NCBI GenBank assembly: GCA_958450365.1 | Contig: CAUEEP010000741.1 | Location: forward strand, 4,629,501 to 4,693,500 | Direction: 5' to 3' | Length of the DNA stretch: 64,000 nucleotides | From: Mesorhabditis belari | Taxonomy: Eukaryota > Nematoda > Chromadorea > Rhabditida > Rhabditidae | Shown: one piece after another, positions 55,343 to 64,000 of the stretch | Numbering within the stretch: position 1 is the stretch's first letter | Layout: each line of letters opens with the position of its first letter | The notes under the pieces: generated by a model | Told to the model about the DNA's origin: nothing | Seen by the model: only the letters and a program-made list of their open reading frames with translations | Databases searched by the model: none | Program-made: the position numbers and the translations under genes

Positions 55343-58300
55343 AACGCTTGGTGGTTGGGTTGGATTGATTCGCGTTTATAGAGAAAAGATGTTTAGATTT
55401 TTAATAAGTTTATCGGTGATATGAAAGATAGGGGACTAACAAAGTGGAACGACCGGGAAAAGTACAGAAACTCTAAAACTTTAACAATTTTAAAAGAAAC
55501 AGGAAAAGAGGGGTGGAAACAATAAAAGAATGAAGGAAATTTTAACAATAAACAAAATTTTATAACGGAAAAGAGAAAGGGGAACATACACGAGCAAACG
55601 ATAACGAATTAAGACACGGCGAAGCGCCAAACCGGGCAACTATTCTTTAAAAGAATGAATTTTGAAGGAATGAGGAAAAGGGAGACGCAGTTTCGAGTAC
55701 GATAGTTTAGGTGTGTTTTAGAATTTAGGGTTGGAAAGTTTTCAACCCTTACTCGAACTGAGGTTTTACTAAAGTTCTATTGTGAACTATCGTTTTAAAG
55801 AATTTTTCTAAGTCTTGACGGACTAGTTTGACTGAAAAGTAGCTTTACTTGACAAAATTTGCAAAACAAAGTCAACGCACCTTAAACTAATTCCGAGAAG
55901 TGCTATTTACGAACCAAATTCGGCAATTTTTCAACCATTTACCCTATTTTCTCTAATAGTAGTGCACCCTGAGCGTCGCCTAAATGGCTCGAAATCTCAA
56001 AAACCGCTTATCAGAACCTATCGATGTGGGGTCGGAAAATGTGGCTGACGATGAGATCTAGTGGGGGATTTGAGTGTTGAGCTTCTGCAAAAGCTTGGAA
56101 ACCGTAAAATCGTCACTAACTCGGCTCGGCGCGGTGCACTACTATTAGAGAAAATACGGTATACATTTTGATGTAAGATAAAGCTTACACCTTATAATTC
56201 GGATCCGTGTAGTATTGAATCTCGATCATCGGTTTCTCTGGGCTGATCTGAACTTTAGTCTAACAAGTACATGTGCTCTCAATTACCGTAATTGTGTTTA
56301 TAGTCGAGTTGTAGACGTCCGGCTCAACAGTAACTGTGAAAAAAACTTGTTCCGGTTGAACAAAGATCAGCCAATCGGTTAAATAGGGTAAAGTTGCTGC
56401 TTGAATTTTTCTGTAAAGAATTCTTCACGAAATGGAATTGAGTAGAATTCAATGATTGAATTGAGCTATTCAGCTAAGGTAACAAATTGGTGAAACAAAT
56501 CACAAAAAGCGTTAGGATTTGGTTTTAGAAACGTGAATGTATCTTTGTACAACAATAAGAAAGCCATTTTTAATTGGCAATTGATGACACAAAGGGATAT
56601 TAAGCTATTGTTTAACACTTGCTTACCGTAACTTAACTTACCTACGATTAACTTACCGTAATTTCGAAAATAGAGGCTCTGATCGAAGCTTGTTCCTCTC
56701 TTCTTTATCAATGCATTTTTCATAAAATCATGCATCAATTTTCGTTCCCGAGAAACTTGAAACAGTTCTGGTTTGATGAAAAGATCTAAAGTGATTCGAT
56801 TGACCACCTCAGCCAGTTTAAAGTCCCTTGTTGGAGTATAAAAGTTGTAGACAGATTTAGGCTTTCTAATTACTACTTTAAAACAAGTCTCACAACAGAA
56901 CAGTTGTCAATTTTATACGGGTGACCCGAAATAACCCGTCCTTTTTTTCTAGACTCATATTTCTGCTATTTGTAGACGAAAACGATTAATTTCTTTTTTA
57001 AAATGAAAATTTACATTGTTTTCTGTATATGTTCAAGATTTTATGATCATAGCATCAATAGAGAATTTTTTATGAACGTTTAAAAATGGTTGATCAACAA
57101 AATAAAGTTTCAAATTTGGATTTTTTGAAAAAACCCTACAAAATAATGTTTTTCTTTGCAGTTTTTTTTCTAAGAGCAAAGTTTTTGTTATGTTTAAGTA
57201 GATTTAGTTCAAAAAAATATCAAATGCGTTAATATTTTCTATAAAATCATCGATAAAAGAACCCTAAATTTGAGTTCAGGCTCGTTTTGAGATTTTTTGA
57301 CCAGCTATTTTTGGGTATTCATAAAAAATTATCTATCAATGCTATGGTCATAAAATTTTGAACATATACAGAAAACAATATAAATTTTCATTTAAAAAAG
57401 AAATGAATCATTTTCGTTTATAAATAACAGAGATATGAGGCTAGAACGGACTATTAGGATGGGTTATTTTTCGTCAATCTGTACTGGTTTTCTTTTGTAC
57501 TCTACTCTTTTATTATTTTGCAAATTACTGTTCAAAGGTTGTTTAATGCTTGATTATTTGATTAAACTCAGTGAATTTCTAGTCAGTGTAACCAAAAATT
57601 CAATTCTCACCATAATATCTTTGTAGCACAGTGGCGCCCAGATGTTCTGTGGTCGATGTCATGAAGAGAGTCTCATCAATTGGATGCTTCTTTTTCCAAC
57701 CGGAACAGACGAATTTGTAGAAATCATCGCATGGATCAAGAGTTGAATCAATCGAATCCTCCAAACGAGAATGTGAGTCTCGTTGGGACAAATCCGGTCC
57801 AAGAGTGGTTAAATCTAGATTAAATCTAGAGTAAAGCTTTGAAGTTTTTGAATTTAGACATCAATAAGAGGAAAAGCTTTGTCTTGCTTTGTCTAAATGT
57901 CTAAATTGTCTTTTGTCTTTTGTCTAAATGTCTAAATTGTCTAAATTCGAATTCTTATTTCTTATAGTTTATCAAAATTAACTTTAAATGACATAAAATT
58001 TAGTTTTAAATGAAAGAAATGTTGAGCTTTTTGAAAGGAAGTTTGAAAGGAAACGGTTTGAAATGAAAAAAAGAACCAAATCTTTCTACATTGGACATCT
58101 TATTTTAAATTATTTTATTTCATTTTCATTTTAAATTCTATATTCTATTTGATATTCTATTTTATATTCTATTTTAAATTCAAATTTTATAATAAAATAT
58201 TATACTAAAGAAGTTTCTAAAGAAGTTTCATTATTTCCCAAGCAATCAACGGTAAAAGAACGCAAAAGACTGCGAAAAGACAGCCGTTCTCTGTGCACCC

Positions 58301-59036
58301 CCATAATCGCGCGCTTTTTGGCACACGCCCGAAGAGGGGGTCATAAAAAGGGGCGACTCGGCCAACTTTCTGTCGGTGCTCTGTTTGTTAGTCTAAATTC
58401 GATCGCGCATTATGTAGCTCGCAGTATCTTTAGACGACCGGCACCTCCCGATGCCTCTTCTCGTGAAGAGCTGCCCGGTAGAAGGAGCCAATCGAAAAGT
58501 TGAGCCACAAAAGGCACTCTCTAAATTCCCCAGCACCGGCAATGAAGAGTCCAAGGGGACCAATTTTTGCTATATTTGTGAGAAGTCGAAATTTTAGGAG
58601 GGAATTTTGAGTAAAGTTAAATATTTTGCGAAAGAAAAAGGCGCAATTTTAGAATATTTAGAACATTAAGCTGAAAAATTTAAAATAATCACTAAAAGTA
58701 CAATGTCGGCCAGTGAGTACCATTAGTTCAATTTTGAGACAAAAACAGTTCAAACTGTACTTGTTTTCTCAGTTTTCTTATTGTTAGACGAGTAGTCAAT
58801 GCTTTTCGCCGAGAAAACAATATTTGAAAGCACTTCCGTTCCATTAATCACGAATTTCTTCGGAATTGAGATCGTCAAATTTTCGGCCAAAAGACGAGCA
58901 CCCGGATCAAGTTTTAACAGTTCACCGAGTTTTATTCTAAATTCATTTTGCATTGATTTAAAAAAACTTCTTACGAATCAGTGTCTTCAGCGGAATTGAC
59001 GCAAAATTTCACGATCAATAAGAGGAAAAGCCTCAT
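51124..59036 (-). CDS. secreted neprilysin-family metalloendopeptidase (M13), 17 exons
   Basis: Zinc endopeptidase of family M13, which trims small extracellular peptides. Exons: 58975-59036, 58761-58936, 57611-57814, 56657-56785, 56287-56396, 56191-56247, 54986-55135, 54846-54923, 54626-54793, 54238-54350, 54066-54192, 53474-53551, 52666-52831, 52508-52627, 52237-52367, 52024-52194, 51124-51300; 738 residues, the usual length. It starts with a cleavable signal peptide ([16 protein letters not shown]) instead of the type II membrane anchor common in the family. Key motifs: [40 protein letters not shown] with zinc ligands H570 and H574 and catalytic E571 (codons 52524-52538); GENIADNGG with zinc ligand E632; C-terminal CRVW. 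All catalytic residues are present. The exon 5 acceptor is a tandem AAG/CAG (start 56396 or 56399). Nematodes have many M13 paralogues, so no symbol is given. Confidence 0.9.
52441..52516 (-). repeat. triplicated exon 14 splice-donor segment (neprilysin)
   Basis: The phrase GATAACTATGGTTAG occurs three times in a row at 19-20 nt spacing, starting with the true exon end (TAT G, then GTTAGT). Using the second or third copy as donor would include TAT GGT TAG, a stop. Confidence 0.9.
53290..53580. repeat. inverted duplication of the neprilysin exon 12 edge
   Basis: About 50 nt spanning the acceptor and first codons of exon 12 (GCCGAAAGGATGATGGAGTT, at 53,530-53,580) recur inverted at about 53,295-53,345, where the plus strand reads GCCGAAACGATGATGGAGTT. 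About 200 nt separate the arms. Confidence 0.8.
53622..54045. mobile_element. foldback in neprilysin intron 11
   Basis: Arms share GACGAGGTTTTTG/CAAAAACCTCGTC-type ends, GCAACCGATT/AATCGGTTGC and GGGGTGAAAATGAAGAGA/TCTCTTCATTTTGACCCC. The centre contains GGGTCACCGGTGACCC, an exact palindrome. It fills nearly the whole intron. Confidence 0.8.
55300..55343. repeat. AAC trinucleotide run
   Basis: About 14 copies of AAC in the neprilysin intron between exons 7 and 6. Confidence 0.95.
55935..56170. mobile_element. foldback MITE in neprilysin intron 6
   Basis: TACCCTATTTTCTCTAATAG plus TAGTGCACC on the left inverts to GGTGCACTACTATTAGAGAA plus AATACGGTA on the right, with a further imperfect inner match. 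Confidence 0.8.
56627..56660 (-). repeat. three tandem splice donors at neprilysin exon 4
   Basis: Donors follow 56657 (GTAAGT), 56642 (GTAAGT) and 56627 (GTAAGC), exactly 15 nt apart. All are in the same phase with no stop between. The later two would add KLIVG and KLSYG, so three protein variants are possible. Confidence 0.85.
56925..57480. mobile_element. foldback in neprilysin intron 3
   Basis: Arms of about 180 nt: ACAGAAAACAAT, AAATTTTCATTT, GTTCAAGATTTTATGA and AAAACGAT recur inverted at 57,320-57,470, and the outer ends AATAACCCGTCC/GGATGGGTTATT pair. It is non-coding despite one open frame in the right arm. Confidence 0.8.
58270..58560. other. GC-rich island in neprilysin intron 2
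   Basis: Clearly GC-richer than the neighbouring AT-rich intron. Holds CATAAAAAGGGGCG, GAGCCAATCG (CCAAT-like), GTCTAAA...TTTAGAC pairing over about 45 nt, and CGGCACC/GATGCC stems. A plus-strand 61-codon frame runs through it but resembles nothing I know. Could be an internal promoter, a structured RNA or an unrelated exon. Confidence 0.35.
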
Positions 59037-59593
59037 TCAGACGAATAAACACTGATGATCGCGTTTTGTAATTCGACTCTCACTCCCGAAAAAGTGAACC
59101 CGTTGAACAAAGTGGGCGATTTGACAGAATTTTTGGTGATTCAAGTTTTTTTTTGTGCGCAAATCTCGAGCGATTTGGATGAACAGTCGACGAAAAAAAA
59201 AGAATGGGGCGGATCCGCGCCTAAATCGCTTACCGGTTTCGGCCACGCTTCGCTCGTTTTTTTTTGAGTCATCTGACAGTGTCGAGATTTGTTCTGAGAA
59301 TGACATGAGAATAAAAAAATGTGTACTTGTTTGTGAAATTGAAAACTTTATTGAAAAGTAAATGATAGCCAATAGAATTTGAAACAATTTGGTTCAAAAA
59401 ATGCAAACAAAAACGGAAATGACAACTACATTGCTCCAACTAATATAGCCATTTTTTAATTTTTACTTGTTTTTTCGTTTTTTATTCATTTTTATTCAAA
59501 GGTATTATCCTTCAGCCTAGCCACAACTCACGTATTGCATCTGGATTAAATATTCTGCATCATTTAAATCATTTGGATCAATTGGACCATTTA
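59037..59593. other. neprilysin upstream region
   Basis: A CATCAG acceptor-like site lies 15 nt before the neprilysin ATG (59,052-59,054), compatible with spliced-leader addition. GC-richer sequence with open frames on both strands (59,040-59,380) has no domain support. The rest is AT-rich. Confidence 0.35.
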
Positions 59594-60873
59594 TTAGGTT
59601 GGCAAGTTATAAACGATCGTTTTTTGGTAATGTGTTTTCTGAAAAAACGGTTTTAGCCAATCAAAAAACGGTTTGCTTGATTCAAAAGCCCTATCCTTAA
59701 ACTACAAAATGGCTTTTTTAAATTTTTGAAAAAAATCTTTTATTTTAGAACTTTTTCAGGCATTTTAATGTAAGAGTCGAAAATTCGGGTTTCTAGCATT
59801 CATGAGCTAATATATTTTTGAGTGATTGCATACTTTTTAAAATAAAACGCTTCATCGATTACATAGTTTCCCAAAATTTCAGAACAATCCAATCTTCGGA
59901 AGGTTGATTTTCAAAATAGGCTCAAAATGCACTTTTGTGCTAATTTAATCCATTTTCGTCTGAATTTAAGCAAAATTTAAAAAAAAAAAAGATTAAAAGA
60001 AAGAGAACGGTCCGATCGATTGGATTGTTCTGAAATGTTGGGAAATTATGTAATCGATGAAGCGTTTTATTTTTTAAAGTTTTGAGTGATTGCATAATCA
60101 CTCAAAAATATATTAGTTCAAACATGGTGTTTGTAGCAATGTGCAGCGTGGACTCAACTCCACCTACCAGTGCGCGTGTGAAAAGGGATGGTCGGGAAGC
60201 ATTTGCTCTGTTGGTGGGTATTCCAGAGTTGACAAAAGAGTTAAAGCCAAGCCAAAGCCAAGCCAAAGCCAAGCCAAAGCCAAGCCAAAGCCAAGCCAAA
60301 GCCAAGCCAAAGCCAAGCCAAAGCCAAGCCAAAGCCAAGCCAAAGCCAAGCCAAAGCCAAGCCAAAGCCAAGCCAAAGCCAAGCCAAAGCCAAGCCAAAG
60401 CCAAGCCAAAGCCAAGCCAAAGCCAAGCCAAAGCCAAGCCAAAGCCAAGCCAAAGCCAAGCCAAAGCCAAGATCTTAGACCAATGGTGGTGTTGAAGTTT
60501 CAGGCGAAAGCAAATTGAAAGCCAGCCTTGACTTTTGGCTTTTTGTTTGGATTGTTCTGAAATTTTGGGAAGCTATGTAATCGATGAAGCGTTCTATTTT
60601 AAAAAGTATGCAATCACTCAAAAATATACTAGCCAATGAATGCTAGAAACCAGGATTTTCAACTCTTACATTAAAATGCCTGAAAAAGTTAAAATAAAAT
60701 ATAAAACATCAAATAAAACATCAAAAATTCAAAAAAGTCATTTTGTAGATTAAGGATAGGGCTTTTGAATCAAGCAAATAGTTTTTTGATTGGATATTAA
60801 TCATTAATCAAGCAAACCGTTTTTTCAGAAAACACATTACCAAAAAACGATCGTTTATAACTTGCCAACCTAA
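59594..60873. mobile_element. mariner-type giant foldback (1.28 kb)
   Basis: TA-flanked ends TTAGGTTGGCAAGTTATAAA and its inverse. Arms of about 330 nt match throughout (AACGATCGTTTTTTGGTAAT, GAAAAAACGGTTT, AATCGATGAAGCGTT, AAGTATGCAATCACTC). A third, shorter inverted piece lies at 60,020-60,120. The centre holds an 11-bp array. No transposase remains. Confidence 0.85.
60241..60472. repeat. 11-bp minisatellite (AAGCCAAGCCA)
   Basis: About 21 almost perfect copies. Because 11 is not a multiple of three, the repeat encodes the same peptide in all frames, producing five long spurious frames on the two strands. Confidence 0.95.
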
Positions 60874-62050
60874 TAATAGAGCCATTTTTTTATTTTTAGT
60901 TGTTTTTTCGTTTTTTATTCATTTATAATTCAATTAACTTTACTTTATTAACTTATTTTAAAGTAATGACAAGAGGTAAAAAGCTCTCGGACTTCGAGAA
61001 ACTTCGAGAAAGGACAGATCGAAGCATATAAACAGCAAAGAGTAATCGGGAAATTGCTCGACTTCTGGATTGACTTTTGCAGAAAAAGCGTCACAACGGT
61101 TAGCAACTTTGAAATCAAAAATGTACGCAAAAGTTTAGTACAAAGATTTTCTATTAGTCAAAGCTGAATTTCATGGATTTCTCTTAAAGTCTCTTAGTTT
61201 TAAAACTGCTTTAAAATTGTTGAAGCAGTGTAGTTGAAGGTTGACAAAAACTGTTCGCAAAGCTATTATTGCTTACAGTAGGCGGAAATCCAAAGAAAGG
61301 GTACAAGTGTTTTCAGAATTTTTATGGGTAAAAATTGGCTATCATTGGCCATTATCATTGGCTATCATTGGCTATTATCATTGGCTTTAAGCTAGTAATG
61401 TTTAACATCCTTTGAATGCTAAACATTACTAATTTCAGAACATTTTCTCCATTCAATTTGTTTTCTTTTTATATATTTTTGTCATTGACATTCAACATTG
61501 ACCATTTGACCAAGTTGAATCGAGACAATCGGGTAGTATTTTGAGTGAGTGGACAGTCAAGTGTTGGACAAATAAATGTCAAAAAAAATGTCAAAAAAAC
61601 AGATCGGGTCAAAAACAGATCGGTTGTAAATTTTGCGATTTGAAAGTGTCAGTCTTATTGTTAGACTAGTGCATAGATGACTCAACAAGATACATAAAAC
61701 TTAAAAAGAAAGACAAACTAAAAATTTATTAGAAATGTTTTAAGTTTTATAAGTTTTAACTTCCGAATCAAAATGCCGTGAAATCTTCGGAATCTACTGA
61801 ATTCCAGTAGATCAAAATGCCGTGGAATCTACTGGAATCTACTGGATAAAGAAAGACAATGTGTCTCCAGTTTTCAATGCTCTCGACGGAAACATTCTTC
61901 ATGCGGCTTCCCTGTCAACTTCAGCTACAAATAAAGATCAAGCTGATAAGTCGGATGAGGGTAAGCAATTTGAAGATTTGTCCAATTGTATGTGTCCAAC
62001 AGACCACCCAAGCTTTGTCGAATTGTCCAATTTTAGTTGGAGAATTTGGT
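60874..62050. other. intergenic sequence, no gene recognised
   Basis: AT-rich. Small repeats include ATCATTGGCTATCATTGGCT (about 61,340-61,390) and ATGCCGTGAAATCT/ATGCCGTGGAATCT (about 61,770-61,830). A plus-strand 96-codon frame (61,822-62,112) runs into mariner-like sequence and lacks motifs. Confidence 0.4.
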
Positions 62051-62054
62051 TTGA

Positions 62055-62745
62055 ACTATCAGGTTGGCCGGAAAGTCTTTTCTGCTTTTTTAAAAGCTTA
62101 CTTTTGAAATGAATCGATCTATGGTTTATTTTATCAAAAAATCCTATTATTTCATTTCAAAAAGACGGATAAGACTTTCCAGCAATATCGAAATTTGGCC
62201 TATTGATAAGTGTGTTTCCTTTTTAGCATTAAACTTGTACAGAAAGAGCTCTAAACCTAGTGACTGGCCCCCATAAATATCAGGTTGTCCGGAAAGTCTT
62301 GTTCGCTTTAAAGCTTACTTTTTAAAATAAATAATAAACCAATCGATCTATGATTTGTTTTATCAGAAAGTTCAATTATTTATTTGCAAATTCCCTTAGA
62401 AGAAATTCTGAAAAGATCGCGTTATTTCATAAATTCAAATTCAAATTTGAAATTGAATTCACTTTTAACTTACATCAATCATGTAGTTGTCCCAGGCAGC
62501 TTTAACAAGAAAAGCGTCGCCTAAAATTGTTAAATCAAAGAGTATCAAGTACTGATATTGGCCGGAAAGTCTTGTCCACTCTGTCCGTCTTGTCAGATTG
62601 GCCAGAAAGTCCTGTCCGCTTGTTTAAAGCTAACTTTTTGAAATGAGAAATGAACCAATCGATCTATGATTTGTTTTATCAGAAAGTTCAATTATTTATT
62701 TGCAAATTCCCTTAGAAGAAATTCTGAAAAGATCGCGTTAGTTTG
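62055..62745. mobile_element. cluster of mariner-end fragments
   Basis: Three to four end-like phrases (CAGGTTGGCCGGAAAGTCTT, CAGGTTGTCCGGAAAGTCTT, TTGGCCAGAAAGTCCTGTCC). An 86-nt block (62,338-62,423) is repeated almost perfectly at 62,654-62,740, both holding CTATGATTTGTTTTATCAGA and AGAAATTCTGAAAAGATCGC. The segment CCTTTTTAGCATTAAACTTG (about 62,220) also occurs in the 5.6-6.4 kb element. Confidence 0.75.
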
Positions 62746-62946
62746 TTTTTTTTAAAGATGTGAAGTCGAGCAGTTAAAAACGATGAAACTCAGCACTTTT
62801 TGTCGCAGAAATCTTTTTTTTGTTTCAAAAGATAAAAGATAGAGAATGAAAAGTTAAGCAGATAGACAAATTTTCATAAAACTTCACTAAGCCATTTTCA
62901 TTCTATGTTCATTGTAAAGATTTTTGAGAAAAACAAGAATTCCTGT

Positions 62947-63030
62947 CGAGATTTGACTCAAATTGACTCAAATTGATTCAAATTTGACTCAAATTTGACT
63001 CAAATTGACTCAAATTTGACTCAAATTTGC
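62947..63030. repeat. TTGACTCAAA repeats
   Basis: About eight copies of TTGACTCAAAT/TTGACTCAAA. Confidence 0.9.
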
Positions 63031-63335
63031 CTAAAAATGAGCTAAATGAAATGGTTAATCATTCTTATTTAAAGAAAATCACACGTTGATCGGTTAATTA
63101 TTCAAATCATTATTCATTTATTCATTCATTTATACGAAAATTCATTTATACTTTCCAGCCAAACCAATATCTATAATAGCTATTGGATCTACAAGTAGAA
63201 GTCATAATTGACAAACTGTATTGTATTGTATTGCATATTGTAGTATTGGATTGTATTGTAAATTGCAAATTTTGACAAACTCTCCTTTCAGCGTTGAACC
63301 ATGTAACACTGACTCCTGAAAGTTTTTCACCTTCT

Positions 63336-63442
63336 CCCAATTCACAACAATTTTCTGAAAGGTGAAAGCAGTTATCAGAGCTTTCGGTTTCGCTGATAAA
63401 TTTACGAGTGCCACTGGCCACGCTGGATATAAAGCGAATTCC
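63336..63442 (-). CDS. candidate exon, unidentified
   Basis: An AACTTCAG acceptor followed by an open stretch, EFALYPAWPVALVNLSAKPK then ALITAFTFQKIVVNWEK, and a GTGAAA donor. No family recognised and no linked exon. It might be the 3' part of a separate gene or chance. Confidence 0.2.
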
Positions 63443-63522
63443 TGAAGTTCTTATCAAAATTTAGAAGTATTTTTATTTGACCACATGTACAGAAATTATT
63501 TTTGAACTTTTTTAGAGGTCAC

Positions 63523-63582
63523 ATGAGGAGGCTCGGGTTATTAGCGGTTTGTTTGGCGTTGGCGAGATGTTGCTCTTGGGAT
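63523..63582 (+). CDS. first exon of a secreted protein gene, continues beyond the window
   Basis: ATG begins MRRLGLLAVCLALARCCSWD, a strong signal peptide, ending at a GTAAGG donor. A TTTTTTAG acceptor ends at 63,515, only 7 nt before the ATG, the layout of a nematode trans-spliced mRNA. The next exon is not clear: an ACTTTAG acceptor at about 63,633 leads to a short frame that stops in the repeat. It is divergent from the neprilysin gene, about 4.5 kb away. Confidence 0.55.
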
Positions 63583-63639
63583 GTAAGGAATTTTGAAAGT
63601 TAAACTTTGCTATTAAACGTTTGAAACTTTAGAAAATCC

Positions 63640-63790
63640 AAGTTGTATTGGAAACCGTATTGGAACCGTATTGGAACTGTATTAGATCAAAATAGGAACC
63701 GTATTGAAACTGTATTGGAGCTGTATTAGATCAAAATAGGAATCGTATTGGAACCGTATTGGAACCGTATTGGAACTGTATTAGATCAAG
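63640..63790. repeat. GTATTGGAACC repeats
   Basis: About ten copies of an 11-nt unit (GTATTGGAACC/GTATTGGAACT), interspersed with GTATTAGATCAAAATAGGAA. Confidence 0.9.
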
Positions 63791-64000
63791 TTTTACAAAG
63801 TTTTACAGTTTTCTTTCAAGAATCAAAGTTTTATTTGATGAATAGTTTGATTTTAATGAGTAAAAGTTACTTGTCAGAGCTAATTTTCATTTACTTTATC
63901 GTTATTTGGTGTAATAGACAAGTTAAGAATCTGTAAACAGATCAATTTTAACAATAGACAGTTCTAGGGTGATCGATTTTAACAAAAAAAACTTTAGAAT

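Noticed and set aside
56466..56657. Continuation of neprilysin exon 4 as one long exon to 56,466
   Set aside because: The frame stays open but ends in a stop before the conserved FFTVTVEPD block; splicing from one of the tandem donors to the AAG/CAG acceptor restores the M13 order.
60082..60518. Long overlapping open frames on both strands (up to 137 codons)
   Set aside because: They are translations of the 11-bp AAGCCAAGCCA array, which is open in every frame.

Overview
The window looks like nematode nuclear DNA. It is AT-rich, most introns end in TTTCAG or TTTAG, many introns are only 40-50 nt, and two candidate trans-splice acceptors sit 7-15 nt upstream of start codons. The proteins also fit: a transthyretin-like (TTR) secreted protein, a DAF-7-like TGF-beta ligand, a secreted M13 neprilysin and a KIF13/KLP-4-type kinesin-3. 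I reconstructed the exons by hand from reading frame, splice sites and family motifs. No species is assigned.

Layout. 1-240 may hold the last exon of a plus-strand gene. 580-2099 holds three exons of a TTR-like gene on the minus strand; its signal-peptide exon was not found. 9.3-24.4 kb is one minus-strand kinesin-3 gene of at least 34 exons and about 1,470 codons, whose introns are full of foldback transposons, tRNA-derived SINEs and minisatellites. 24.4-48.2 kb has no recognisable protein gene: it alternates tandem arrays (8- to 43-bp units), foldback elements, tRNA-like relics, a TIR element with a broken integrase fragment, and a decayed 28S rRNA fragment, with short islands of ordinary sequence between them. 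48.2-50.8 kb is a 12-exon DAF-7-like gene on the minus strand, with an in-frame stop in its propeptide. 51.1-59.0 kb is a 17-exon secreted neprilysin on the same strand, 284 bp upstream of the DAF-7-like start. 59.0-63.5 kb is mariner-type foldback and MITE debris. A plus-strand signal-peptide exon begins at 63,523.

The genes do not form an obvious pathway. The neprilysin/DAF-7 pair is close enough to ask whether it is co-transcribed, but a poly(A) signal and a TATA-like box lie between the two. The most unusual features are: splice donors duplicated in tandem at three separate exon ends; the DAF-7 stop; an inverted copy of a neprilysin exon edge inside the adjacent intron; a 28S pseudogene; an integrase-bearing TIR element that shares its terminus with a non-coding foldback 37 kb away; and a five-copy foldback family.
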